Position numbers and translations under genes: made by a program. From a bacterium (GTDB taxonomy: Bacteria; Bacteroidota; Bacteroidia; Bacteroidales; Muribaculaceae): a stretch of 64,000 nt of DNA. The DNA lies in the NCBI GenBank assembly GCA_004563195.1, contig SFTJ01000025.1, positions 1 to 64,000 of the forward strand, in the 5' to 3' direction. Under the pieces are notes generated by a model that was not told where the DNA came from, did no database searches, and was given only the letters and a program-made list of their open reading frames with translations. Positions 1 to 8,681 of the stretch are shown piece by piece. Position 1 is the stretch's first letter. Every line of letters begins with the position of its first letter.

Positions 1-2
1 TA

Positions 3-3000
3 GCCAAGGCAAGCATTATCAGTGTCACCAAGGTTAGCAGCATGGACAACTACAACAGTATCATGAAGGTGCAGTTTATCAACCGTACCACAAAGAAGAT
101 TGTTGCGACGTTTGAGCCAAAGAAGCCTTCGAGCGGCAGCAACGAAGACTACTCGTTTGACTTCGACCTTAGCAGCCTTGGTACCAGTGCAGGCGAGATA
201 CCTCTGCAAGCTGTTGTTACTGACGACGGCGGCAACACAGCCACAAAGAACCTCAGCCTTATAGCCGTTGACGTGACCTGTGTCAGCGTTCAAACCCTTA
301 ACTACACCAAGGACACCTCACTGGAGGTTAGCGGCAACGCAAAGAGCATCCCAATGTTCAAGTTCCCTAACAATGCCAGCGACAAAGGTATTCTCACAAC
401 CGTAGAGATTTACAAGGACGGCGACTGGAGGCAGTTGCAGACTATGACCGTCACCGACACCTATTCACATAGCGTGCTGTTAGATCCTACAGGATTATCA
501 CATGGAGCCTACGCTATCCGCATACAGGGCGAGGACGTATCGAGCGGTGTTAAAGGTAATGTTTTGCACACCTCAATAATGGTTATCCAGCAGGACGAGA
601 GCCTTGCAGACTACAATACGCCTATCGTGTGTGCGCGTTGGAGTGATGCAACAGGCGGCAAAAAGAAGCTGCTTGAAAACATCGACATCGACGTGGCTTG
701 CTTTGTCCGTAACTCCTCATCCCCTGTTGTTGACATCGTACTGGAGAATACCACCAAGGGCACAACAGAGGTAATCGGCAACAAGACGATGAACAGAAGC
801 CAGACCTACACCGTCAGCAAGCGTCTGACATCATACGCACAGGGCGACGTATTGAAGATGCGTGCCAAGTGTGGCACAGGCGTACAGCCAGAAGACTGCG
901 TGAACATGATTGAAGGCAGCCTTGTGGATATAGCCGAGACCGAGGGAGCACTGTTTGGCATAGACATGGCAGGCAGAAGCAACACAGACACCAACAAGCG
1001 CATTTTAGCCACTACCTCAGACGGTGACGAGGTGGAGATATTCGTGCATGGCTCGAACTATTCCAGCAACGGTTTTGTAAAGGATAGCTACGGTACCAGC
1101 GAATACGGCACAGACAATGACAAGGGACGCATGGCACTTCGTATAGCCGAGGACGTTACAGCCACAAGTAACATCAAGCCATACGCCAATGCGAGCATAG
1201 AGACCAACGGCAGCGCGTTCAGCTTCATCACACAGGTAAAGAACGTAGCCGACCGTAACGCAGTCCTCATGCAGTGTGCAGGTGAGAAGATGGGCTTTAT
1301 CATGACAGGCGAGAAGCTTGTTGTCTATACCAACGGCGACACCGAGGACGGCAAGACCTCATGCACCATACCATACAGCGTGAACGCCATACACCGCTTT
1401 GATATTGTCGTAGAGCCTACGAGTGTAGCACCTTTCGGCGGTATCGGCATGATAAAGGTGTTCAAGGACGGTGACGAGGCAGGAGCCGTTCCATACAACG
1501 CAGGACAGTTTGCCGTATCAGAAGCCACTGTAGAATGGTTTGGCGTTGAAGCAGACACCTATCTATACTACGTCAAGATGTGGAACACCTACTACCAGTT
1601 CAAGCAGGCACTTGACAACTGGCTTGTAAGCTTGACCGACACCGAGCTGATGATAAAGGAGTACGAGAAAAACGACGTGCTTGTGAGTCAGAAGGCAGAA
1701 GGTGTGACGAAGGACATGCCAAGTATGCAGAAGTGTCTCGATGCAGGTTTGTGTGTTTTGGTGCTCACAAAGAACCCCGACACTCCAGACGTAGCCGAGA
1801 ACTATCCCGACCATTTGGAGAGTCTTGACGGTGACAAGAAGACAACCTTCCTTCTTGACTGGTACCTTTATTTCCCAGACCGTCCATGGCAGAACGTAAT
1901 CATCGAAGCCGACCCGACATCAAACCAAGGTACTACATCTTCCATGCGTCCTATCAAGAACAAGAAGGCAAAGCATAAGAAGTGCAGGAAGATGCGCATG
2001 ATGTACACTCGCGAGGAGATTGCAGCCATGTTCCCTGGCAATGAGGAAGTGCTTGCGAAGTACGACAGGGCGGCAGCACAGACAGCCAAGAACTGCATAC
2101 AGGTGCGTGAAGGCGGTCAGTTCACAAACATTTCCACTGTCAAGGTAGATTATTCAGACTCCTGCGGTGCTCACAACGGAGCAATGATGGAGCTGATGAA
2201 CGACACGCAGATAGCTTTGGGCGAGAAGTACATGACCCCTGCGCAGGTGTATAACGAAGGTGAGTTTGACATCATGACCAGTATTGACAGTGTGCCTTGT
2301 GCCCTGTTCCGTACCGATCACCAGATGAACCATGCCGACGCTTGCGACCCTGCAAAGGCATACTTCCATGCCAAGGCAAACTTCAATGCCGATAAGGGCG
2401 ACGCTAAGTTCTTTGGCTTTGAGAAGGTGAAGGGCTACAATGCCGCCTGTCTGAACTACGGCGACTTTGTGGAAATCGTCACCAAGCGCGACCAGACACT
2501 TACAGCGTTGAAGACAGAGATACTTGCCAAGTCACTGACGGCAGACAGCCCACTTGTGGCAGGCACTATCTACCTGTTGAGCGAATGGTGTGGCGACAAG
2601 TATTTCTTCATCGAGAACGACGGAAGCGGACGCATGGAGGAGGTTGACGCTGTTGATAAGCCTACCGAGATTGACAAGACGCTTCAAGAAATGATTGACG
2701 GCAACGTATCAGATTTCGACTGGGGCACAGTGTATCAGACCAGCGACGGCAAGTATTGTCAGTATAAGGGCGGTACATGGATAGACACCACTGGCGAAAT
2801 GACGTTCAACAAGCAGACAAAGAAGTGGAGCGTCAGCGGCAGAGTGCTCAACCCTGTGCAGAACTATGAGCTGTTGAAGTATGACAATCTGAACTGGATG
2901 CAAGGTGTAAACAGCGTTGACGACCTTATGCGCATCGACGATACCACCAATAAGCCAGTTTGGTTGAGCTACTATGAAAGCCGTTATCCAGACGATGACG

Positions 3001-4727
3001 ACCTCAACGCCAAGTATGAGAACGGCGAGAAGGTACCATACAACCTGTTCAAGTGGCTCTCATTCACACAGCAGTGTAACCACCACCTTACAGAGCAGGA
3101 CGGCGACATCACCATTAACGGCGAGACCGTCAGCGGTAGCCGTGAGCACCGTCTGGAGAAGTGGCAGAAGGAGCTTCATAATGAAGCCAACGTGCACAGT
3201 TCGTTGTGCTACACCGTAGCCAGTGACTACAAAGCGTGCGTGGACCAGCGAAGCAAGAATGCCATGATAGGCTTCTACCTCGACACCGACGGCAAGGTGC
3301 GCATGTATATGAACCACTGGTATGACGGTGACTGCGTTGACGGCAGTGACAACGACTGCGGTCTTACCATTCCTTGGGACATGAACGCACGAACCAGCCA
3401 CCTTTACCAAGGTTGGGACAGCGTACTATTCCAGCAGATCTACAATGCAGGCAACAACGGAGCCTTCTGGCTTGACGATACAGGCAGCACAACCGTAACG
3501 CTCAGCCAAGTAGCAGGCGACATGCGCAAGGTGACATACAACAACATGAAGCCATTTAGCGCGAGCGGCTGTTACTATTACTGGGTGACAAAGAGACTGG
3601 AGAAGTGGGCAAAGGTAATCAGCTCATTCGACGGCGAACGCAAGTACGTTCAGAACTCGAAGGATGCAGACCGTTACTTCTATGCCCTGCATGGTCTTCG
3701 TCTTGACGACCTGCCAGACTATCAGCGCAAGCGTTTCGAGTACTGTGACGGACAGTATCAAGTAGGCGACCTTTATACAAACCCATTCAAGGCTCGTATG
3801 ATGGGACCTATTGAGATAACTATCACGGCAGCGCAGGACGGTTTCTTCGGACTTGGTGAGGATAGAGCCGACTCATGTGCAGACTCATGCTTCCTCCACA
3901 AGGGCGAGAGCTACACCATGCGCGTTAGCGACGCACAGGAGAGCGGTAAGATGATTTACATCTTCGGTGCAAGCAAGCTGTCGAAGCTCGACATCTCGAA
4001 GTGTACGCCAAAGAGTGACGGTTTTTCTCTGGAGTATTGCACTCTGCTTGAGGAACTCATCGTAGGCGGCTACGGTCATTCACCTGCATACACCACAGGC
4101 TTGCTCACTGGTCTTAGCCTTCCTTCCATGCCATTCTTGAAGCGCATCGACATAAGGAACACCAAGATTGCAACTCTGAGTGCCAAGAACTGCCCTCGTC
4201 TGAAAGAGGTGTTTGCAGAAGGTAGCAGTCTGAGAACATTCACCCCAGCGGAGAGTGCGCCACTCGAAACGCTGTATCTGCCTTCTACCATGACAGCGTT
4301 GCAGTTTGTGAACCTTCCACGTCTGACCTATCCTAACGGCGGTCTGAACATCGGCGGCATGAGTGCGGTGACACGCTTCGAGCTTCGCGGCTGTCCTAAC
4401 ATTGACGTTATGCAGCTGTTGAAAGACAGCATAGCAGGCGGTGCAGGCATACAGGAGATACGCTGTGACCTCGGCAACGTGAGAGGTGACACAACCATTT
4501 TGCAGCAGCTCATCGACGCAGGCGCAAAGGGTATCGGCAGTGAGCTTCGCGACAAGTGTGAACAATGCCCTCTACTCACAGTACACCATGAGCGACTTGG
4601 AGACCGACCCAAAGAACATCACCAACGAGGACAACAAGACAGGCTACAAGTACGGAAAGCCTTATGTGCCAAGCGGCTACATCAAGACTATCCGCAGATA
4701 TTGTGTGCCTGTGCAGGGTGTTCCTAA
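3..4727 (+). CDS. Tail fibre / receptor-binding protein, main part (5' end outside window, frame broken at about 4.55 kb)
   Basis: The frame is open from the first in-frame codon at position 3, so the ATG at 42 is probably internal and the gene starts left of the window. The product is a long, beta-rich adhesin-like protein. Ig-like segments come first, then a concanavalin/LamG-like stretch (about nt 1180-1600) and a leucine-rich-repeat-like region (about nt 3940-4550, repeated L-x-L/N-x-P spacing). After the codons for Glu-Leu-Arg-Asp-Lys (to 4556) this frame turns to low-quality sequence and stops at 4727, while the +1 frame continues as sensible protein from Val-Asn-Asn-Ala-Leu-Tyr (4558). 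The real product therefore probably continues into the next entry. Such proteins form the distal tail appendage of Bacteroidales phages. The protein that runs off the right edge may be its N-terminus if the genome is circular. Confidence 0.8.
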   Translation, partial: AKASIISVTKVSSMDNYNSIMKVQFINRTTKKIVATFEPKKPSSGSNEDYSFDFDLSSLGTSAGEIPLQAVVTDDGGNTATKNLSLIAVDVTCVSVQTLNYTKDTSLEVSGNAKSIPMFKFPNNASDKGILTTVEIYKDGDWRQLQTMTVTDTYSHSVLLDPTGLSHGAYAIRIQGEDVSSGVKGNVLHTSIMVIQQDESLADYNTPIVCARWSDATGGKKKLLENIDIDVACFVRNSSSPVVDIVLENTTKGTTEVIGNKTMNRSQTYTVSKRLTSYAQGDVLKMRAKCGTGVQPEDCVNMIEGSLVDIAETEGALFGIDMAGRSNTDTNKRILATTSDGDEVEIFVHGSNYSSNGFVKDSYGTSEYGTDNDKGRMALRIAEDVTATSNIKPYANASIETNGSAFSFITQVKNVADRNAVLMQCAGEKMGFIMTGEKLVVYTNGDTEDGKTSCTIPYSVNAIHRFDIVVEPTSVAPFGGIGMIKVFKDGDEAGAVPYNAGQFAVSEATVEWFGVEADTYLYYVKMWNTYYQFKQALDNWLVSLTDTELMIKEYEKNDVLVSQKAEGVTKDMPSMQKCLDAGLCVLVLTKNPDTPDVAENYPDHLESLDGDKKTTFLLDWYLYFPDRPWQNVIIEADPTSNQGTTSSMRPIKNKKAKHKKCRKMRMMYTREEIAAMFPGNEEVLAKYDRAAAQTAKNCIQVREGGQFTNISTVKVDYSDSCGAHNGAMMELMNDTQIALGEKYMTPAQVYNEGEFDIMTSIDSVPCALFRTDHQMNHADACDPAKAYFHAKANFNADKGDAKFFGFEKVKGYNAACLNYGDFVEIVTKRDQTLTALKTEILAKSLTADSPLVAGTIYLLSEWCGDKYFFIENDGSGRMEEVDAVDKPTEIDKTLQEMIDGNVSDFDWGTVYQTSDGKYCQYKGGTWIDTTGEMTFNKQTKKWSVSGRVLNPVQNYELLKYDNLNWMQGVNSVDDLMRIDDTTNKPVWLSYYESRYPDDDDLNAKYENGEKVPYNLFKWLSFTQQCNHHLTEQDGDITINGETVSGSREHRLEKWQKELHNEANVHSSLCYTVASDYKACVDQRSKNAMIGFYLDTDGKVRMYMNHWYDGDCVDGSDNDCGLTIPWDMNARTSHLYQGWDSVLFQQIYNAGNNGAFWLDDTGSTTVTLSQVAGDMRKVTYNNMKPFSASGCYYYWVTKRLEKWAKVISSFDGERKYVQNSKDADRYFYALHGLRLDDLPDYQRKRFEYCDGQYQVGDLYTNPFKARMMGPIEITITAAQDGFFGLGEDRADSCADSCFLHKGESYTMRVSDAQESGKMIYIFGASKLSKLDISKCTPKSDGFSLEYCTLLEELIVGGYGHSPAYTTGLLTGLSLPSMPFLKRIDIRNTKIATLSAKNCPRLKEVFAEGSSLRTFTPAESAPLETLYLPSTMTALQFVNLPRLTYPNGGLNIGGMSAVTRFELRGCPNIDVMQLLKDSIAGGAGIQEIRCDLGNVRGDTTILQQLIDAGAKGIGSELRDKCEQCPLLTVHHERLGDRPKEHHQRGQQDRLQVRKALCAKRLHQDYPQILCACAGCS

Positions 4728-6264
4728 CGGCGACGGTTCTGCGATCACCATGCAGCTGCTGAAGGTGAGTGACAACACGAAGTACCATAACAACACCGAC
4801 TACGACTTCACAGACAGTCTCGGTGCAGGCTATGACACCTTCGCGAGGTTCTGCCACTTCTGGTATAAGGGTGTCAACGACATCAAGGTGCAGGAGAAGC
4901 ATATCCTTCTGAACTACGGTGCAGAGGAGCCAGTGCCTTCATGGACAAAGAAGATAGGCGGCAAGCTGTCGGAATTGCTATACAAGAACAACGTGGGCAT
5001 TTCTCTCGGTACAGTGAACATAGGCTTTGCTCTCACCAGTGACATGATGCCATCCGTTGCGAGCACGTCAGTATATCGCATCGAGGTAAGCGACATGAAG
5101 CAGGTACGCTACTACGGCATGAACAATGCGCAGTATGGCGGTGTGTTCGTAGATGCAGACGGACTTGTGATTGAAAAGGCATTGCTTGCCGTGACAGGCA
5201 CAGCCAATTCACCACTTGACTTTACCGACGGCGACTACATATTCCGCAATGTGCCAGCAGGAGCCAAGTATTTCTTCTTCACCTGTCTCAACACCATAGA
5301 CCAGACACTTGAAGCCTTTGCGGTAGATAGTGACGACATCGAGGCAATAGAGCCAGGCTGGGTAGAACACAAGTCAGAACTCATAGGCATGTACGGAATG
5401 AGCATGGACGAGCTTACCAGAGCGCGTAGTATCTCTGGCAAGAAGACACGCACAGGTACAGGTACGCAGACAACGAGCAACGAATGGGCATACGACCGCG
5501 ATGGCAACCCTTCAACTGTTCCTGTTGGTGCTATGAACTATACATACCAAGACATGCTGAACCTTTGCCGTGTAAGAGGAAAGGGTTATCACTCTATCAG
5601 CTACGACCAATCGAAGATACTTGCTATCCTTTCATTGTGCTGGTGTGGCAACCGCGACGACCAGAGTGTTTACGGCTTTGGTACAGGTTCGCAGTACACC
5701 ACAGGCGACAAAAACAAGATTGGCAAGGACACCATATACGGACAGCACAGTGGTACTAACAAGGTGTGGAACGTAGAAGGCGCGATTGCATGTAACTGGG
5801 AGATCATGGACTTCATCGGTGTAAACATCAGCACGTTCAAGGAGTGGAAGGCAAACAAGCGTCCTCAGACAGGCACGGTGAACGGCATTGCACACATCTA
5901 TGACCCTCGTACAGATACGGAGCGCACGGTGAAGTATCCTACAGGCAGTGGCAACAACATAGCACGTCTGAAGATGGGCAGGTTCTGCGACTACATAGCA
6001 AGCAGCGTATCAACCGATACAAGCAAATATGTAATGTCCTTCTGCGCTGGTACATGGTACACCGCAAGTTCTGGTCGCTGTGTCGGGCGTGCGAGCAACA
6101 TTGCGCTTGCGAGTGGCGGTCTCGTTTATGCGTTCGCGTATTACGCCGCGTCGTTTTCGAGTACGTATAACGGTGCGCGTCTTGCCTTCTCTGGAGCTTT
6201 GACCAACGACGCTGAGATTGACAAACAAATTGAAGCAAACTTGGAAGAATATGATGAAGAATAG
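4486..6264 (+). CDS. Tail fibre C-terminal part with DGR-diversified C-type-lectin-like domain
   Basis: This frame carries the same protein to its end. Native sequence probably begins near 4558; the first 24 codons after 4486 look like out-of-frame reading of the upstream part. Residues about 330-590 resemble the formylglycine-enzyme/C-type-lectin fold used by DGR target proteins: a Trp/Gly-rich region (Cys-Trp-Cys-Gly-Asn near residue 385), then the variable block at residues 530-568. Variable positions read Ser, Ile, Leu, Ser, Phe, Tyr, Tyr, Phe, Ser, Tyr and Phe, where the template has Asn codons. The last residues form an acidic tail. Role inferred: the receptor-contacting tip of the tail fibre, diversified by the adjacent retroelement. 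Confidence 0.85.
   Translation: MTQPFCSSSSTQAQRVSAVSFATSVNNALYSQYTMSDLETDPKNITNEDNKTGYKYGKPYVPSGYIKTIRRYCVPVQGVPNGDGSAITMQLLKVSDNTKYHNNTDYDFTDSLGAGYDTFARFCHFWYKGVNDIKVQEKHILLNYGAEEPVPSWTKKIGGKLSELLYKNNVGISLGTVNIGFALTSDMMPSVASTSVYRIEVSDMKQVRYYGMNNAQYGGVFVDADGLVIEKALLAVTGTANSPLDFTDGDYIFRNVPAGAKYFFFTCLNTIDQTLEAFAVDSDDIEAIEPGWVEHKSELIGMYGMSMDELTRARSISGKKTRTGTGTQTTSNEWAYDRDGNPSTVPVGAMNYTYQDMLNLCRVRGKGYHSISYDQSKILAILSLCWCGNRDDQSVYGFGTGSQYTTGDKNKIGKDTIYGQHSGTNKVWNVEGAIACNWEIMDFIGVNISTFKEWKANKRPQTGTVNGIAHIYDPRTDTERTVKYPTGSGNNIARLKMGRFCDYIASSVSTDTSKYVMSFCAGTWYTASSGRCVGRASNIALASGGLVYAFAYYAASFSSTYNGARLAFSGALTNDAEIDKQIEANLEEYDEE
6074..6189 (+). repeat. DGR variable repeat (VR)
   Basis: This 116-bp stretch in the fibre gene aligns without gaps to the template repeat at 6520-6635. 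The first 20 bp and the 3' block (GGTGCGCGTCTTGCC) are identical. Of 13 AAY codons in the template, 11 are changed here, and nearly all mismatches sit at template adenines. The one exception within the block is a C-to-T change that keeps Val. The GC-rich 3' block is the expected initiation-of-mutagenic-homology region. Confidence 0.93.
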
Positions 6265-6269
6265 TAAAA

Positions 6270-6298
6270 GGGCGGCTGCGAAGCAGACGCGACCGCCC
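6270..6298 (+). other. Hairpin just downstream of the VR gene
   Basis: GGGCGG (6270-6275) pairs with CCGCCC (6293-6298). Inside it CTGC (6276-6279) pairs with GCAG (6283-6286) around a GAA loop, with ACGCGA unpaired on the 3' side. It starts 6 bases after the fibre stop codon and about 80 bp after the VR. In the Bordetella phage DGR a hairpin/cruciform downstream of VR promotes target recognition, and this structure is placed to do the same. It could instead be a transcription terminator, but no T-run follows. Confidence 0.55.
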
Positions 6299-6310
6299 TA
6301 AATGCTAACA

Positions 6311-6339
6311 CCGCCAGCTGATGCTGACGGCACGGTGGT
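6311..6339 (+). repeat. 29-nt hairpin element, copy 1
   Basis: Hairpin CCGCCAGC-TGAT-GCTGACGG followed by tail CACGGTGGT. Seven of eight stem positions pair (one C-A mismatch). First of three copies between VR and TR. Nearly identical to the copies at 9906 and 55484. Confidence 0.8.
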
Positions 6340-6343
6340 AAAG

Positions 6344-6372
6344 ACCGAAGGAGAAACTTCGGGAACGGTAAC
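6344..6372 (+). repeat. 29-nt hairpin element, copy 2
   Basis: Hairpin ACCGAAGG-AGAA-ACTTCGGG, tail AACGGTAAC. The 20-nt hairpin is identical to the copy at 61367, 55 kb away on this map, but the tail differs. Confidence 0.8.
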
Positions 6373-6373
6373 G

Positions 6374-6402
6374 ACCTGCGGAAAAGCGCAGGTAACAGTA
6401 AC
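6374..6402 (+). repeat. 29-nt hairpin element, copy 3
   Basis: Hairpin ACCTGCGG-AAAA-GCGCAGGT, tail AACAGTAAC. It starts one base after copy 2 ends. Outer seven positions pair. Confidence 0.75.
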
Positions 6403-6855
6403 AAAAAAACATTAAATAACAAATAAAACAATAATCAATGTATCGTCAACACGGCAAGCGGAAGCGAGAAGCGGAAACGGAGCCGTGCGCGTGAAACGAA
6501 AAGGTGGAAGTCCTCAGACGTCGCTGTGTCGGGCGTGCGAACAACAATGCGAATGCGAATGGCGGTCTCGTCTATGCGAACGCGAATAACGCCGCGTCGA
6601 ATTCGAATACGAATAACGGTGCGCGTCTTGCCAACTATCCCTAACGCTCTCGTACCTTCTGGGAGCTGAAAAAATCACTGCTACTGCACCTCTCATGTAT
6701 GGGCAAGGCAGACGGTGAGAGGACTGAGCCTCGGCAACAGCAGCCGCAAGGCTGGAAAGCGGAAACATGACAAGGGTGTGGTCTATTATAGGTGAGTAGG
6801 GCTTCGGCATTGAAAGTCTTAACGACCACGGAACGAGAAGAAAATAACAGAGCCA
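6403..6855 (+). ncRNA. Non-coding DGR template region (probable TR RNA)
   Basis: No convincing gene lies between the fibre stop (6264) and the reverse transcriptase start (6856). Besides the three hairpin elements, the stretch holds the template repeat at 6520-6635. Possible flanking structure includes CACGGC (6450-6455) pairing with GCCGTG (6482-6487), and GTGGTC (6778-6783) pairing with GACCAC (6824-6829). In known DGRs the TR is transcribed together with flanking sequence that primes and guides cDNA synthesis, so a structured RNA is expected. The exact ends cannot be read from sequence alone. No avd-type accessory gene is visible here. Confidence 0.45.
6520..6635 (+). repeat. DGR template repeat (TR)
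   Basis: Non-coding donor copy of the variable block, 331 bp downstream of VR and 220 bp before the reverse transcriptase. It contains 13 AAC/AAT codons in the register matching VR, the usual design that lets adenine mutagenesis change Asn to many residues without creating stops. The 3' end (AACGGTGCGCGTCTTGCC) matches VR. Confidence 0.93.
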
Positions 6856-8145
6856 ATGAAAAGATACGGCTACCTTATACAGGAAATCATCGAGCGCGAT
6901 AATCTTGAAGCGTCGTTTGACGAGGTTACCTGCGACCTTCCCAAATGGTCGAAGGAATACTACATTAGCCAGAAGGAAGACATCATCAAGAAACTGGCAA
7001 AGTGCATCGGCGACGGCAGCTTTAGGATTACGCGGTTCGAGGAGTTTGAGGTGGAGGACGGACCGAAGAAACGGAAAGTTCAGTCACCTCCTGTAGTGGA
7101 ACGTATCGGCTGCAACGCAATCATGCGCGTAGTAGAGTCGCGCGTTTATCCTACTGTTATCCCTACGAGTGCTGCAAGCATCAAGGGACGCGGTATGCAC
7201 AAGCTCTTTAGGAAGGTGAGGAGCGACATACAGCGAGACAAGGAGAATACCTGCTACTACTACAAGTGCGACATCAAGAAGTTCTATGAGAGCATAGACC
7301 AAGAGACTATGAAGGCAGAGATGCGTCGTCATATCAAAGACCCAATTCTGCTGCCAATGCTTGACAACTTCATCGAGCTTATGGATCATGGTCTGTCAAT
7401 AGGACTTAGGAGCAGCCAGTGCTACGGCAATATCCTTCTGTCGGCACTCGACCACATGTTGAAGGAGAAATACCATGTGCGCTACTATTACCGTTACTGC
7501 GACGACATAGTAGTATTGCATGGTGACAAGCGGATGCTCTGGAAGATACGCGACAAGATACACGATAAGACAAGCGAGATAGGTCTGACGATAAAACCAG
7601 ATGAGGCTGTGCGCCCATTGTCGGAAGGTCTGGACTTTCTCGGCTTTGTGTATGACGGTCAGCGTGCTCGCGTGAGGAAACGCACGAAGCATAAGTTTGC
7701 GAAGAAGATGCACGAAGTAAAGAGCAGGAAACGCAGGGTGCAGCTCATTGGTAGTTTCTACGGCATGGCGAAGTGGGGCGACTGTCGGCACTTGATGAAG
7801 ACGATACTTAATAAGAAGATTGACATGGAAGAGTTTAAGAACCTCGGTTTGGTGTATCAACCCGAAGACGGAAAAAAGCGTTTCGACGGTAAGAAGTATT
7901 CTCTGGGTCAGCTTGTGAACCTGCATATCGTCATACTTGACTTTGAGGTGGACGTGCAGACAGAGAACGGCTTGCGCACACTGGTACATTTCCAGCGCGA
8001 CAATGGCGAGAAAGGCAAATACTTCACCTCAGACAAGGTGCAGTTGCAGCTGCTTCGCTTGGCAAAGGAGAAGGGTGTGCTTCCATTCGGCACTACTATC
8101 GGCGTTGAGAACTTCGGCAAGGGTGTACGCTATACGTTTAACTAA
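6856..8145 (+). CDS. DGR reverse transcriptase
   Basis: 429 residues, a normal length for DGR reverse transcriptases. Palm motifs are visible in order: first catalytic Asp in Lys-Cys-Asp-Ile-Lys-Lys-Phe-Tyr (D139); the DGR/group-II-like motif 4 Ser-Ile-Gly-Leu-Arg-Ser-Ser-Gln (181-188); the active site Tyr-Cys-Asp-Asp (214-217); and Phe-Leu-Gly-Phe (261-264). It copies the TR RNA with errors at adenines, and the cDNA replaces VR in the fibre gene. The position directly downstream of the TR is the common DGR order. No helper (avd) gene is seen; a host or distant factor may substitute. The C-terminus beyond residue 290 is a basic thumb-like region. Confidence 0.95.
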   Translation: MKRYGYLIQEIIERDNLEASFDEVTCDLPKWSKEYYISQKEDIIKKLAKCIGDGSFRITRFEEFEVEDGPKKRKVQSPPVVERIGCNAIMRVVESRVYPTVIPTSAASIKGRGMHKLFRKVRSDIQRDKENTCYYYKCDIKKFYESIDQETMKAEMRRHIKDPILLPMLDNFIELMDHGLSIGLRSSQCYGNILLSALDHMLKEKYHVRYYYRYCDDIVVLHGDKRMLWKIRDKIHDKTSEIGLTIKPDEAVRPLSEGLDFLGFVYDGQRARVRKRTKHKFAKKMHEVKSRKRRVQLIGSFYGMAKWGDCRHLMKTILNKKIDMEEFKNLGLVYQPEDGKKRFDGKKYSLGQLVNLHIVILDFEVDVQTENGLRTLVHFQRDNGEKGKYFTSDKVQLQLLRLAKEKGVLPFGTTIGVENFGKGVRYTFN

Positions 8146-8156
8146 CAGCTTCTGAA

Positions 8157-8185
8157 CCCTGCGCTAACGCACAGGGCACGGTGGC
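8157..8185 (+). repeat. 29-nt hairpin element, copy 4
   Basis: Hairpin CCCTGCGC-TAAC-GCACAGGG, tail CACGGTGGC. It lies in the 56-bp gap after the reverse transcriptase stop and ends 16 bp before the next start codon. Confidence 0.85.
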
Positions 8186-8201
8186 ATAAAAACAGACGAC
8201 A

Positions 8202-8681
8202 ATGGAAAAGATTTATGGAGCCAGTGCAGCACAGGACGGTGTTGTGAAGGTATCGAACAAGAGTTACATCCTGTTCTTCGGCTACGGTGAGGACAGCATG
8301 GGCGGCTACAACTACCGCCACAGGTTTGACCATAAGCCGACGGTGGACGAGTTGCGTTCAGTGATTGAATCCCATGTGAACACTCTTACGCAGGAGCGCA
8401 TTGTAGGCGGCTACAGGTGGAAGGGCAAGCAGGTGTGGCTGAGTGGCGAGAACCAGCAGAACTACACGTCAGACTACCTTGCAGGCAAGTTGCCTGTTAA
8501 GGTGAGGGTGTATTATCCCGACGCTGACGCATCGGGAACGGTGGCATTTATTGAGACACCAGAGGAGCTTGAAGACTTCTACCATGGCATGGTGGCGCAT
8601 GTGCGCATGTGCATTGAAGACGGCTGGAGCGTGAAAGACTCTGTAGATTACGACAACCTCTTAAACCAGATAGACGAATGA
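8202..8681 (+). CDS. Phage protein of unknown function (DUF4376-like features)
   Basis: 159 residues. The sequence has a Trp-Leu-Ser-x-Glu-Asn-Gln-Gln-Asn motif near residue 80 and an acidic C-terminal region ending in an amphipathic helix (Glu-Asp-Gly-Trp-Ser-Val-Lys-Asp). This resembles small proteins encoded next to tail fibres in Bacteroidales phages. A role in fibre assembly or as a tail accessory is a guess from position. Codons 106-115 (8517-8545) coincide with an in-frame copy of the 29-nt hairpin element. The stop overlaps the next start as ATGA, so the two genes are translationally coupled. Confidence 0.75.
   Translation: MEKIYGASAAQDGVVKVSNKSYILFFGYGEDSMGGYNYRHRFDHKPTVDELRSVIESHVNTLTQERIVGGYRWKGKQVWLSGENQQNYTSDYLAGKLPVKVRVYYPDADASGTVAFIETPEELEDFYHGMVAHVRMCIEDGWSVKDSVDYDNLLNQIDE
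8517..8545 (+). repeat. 29-nt hairpin element, copy 5 (in-frame inside a gene)
   Basis: Hairpin CCCGACGC-TGAC-GCATCGGG, tail AACGGTGGC. Read in frame it encodes Pro-Asp-Ala-Asp-Ala-Ser-Gly-Thr-Val-Ala. Confidence 0.85.
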
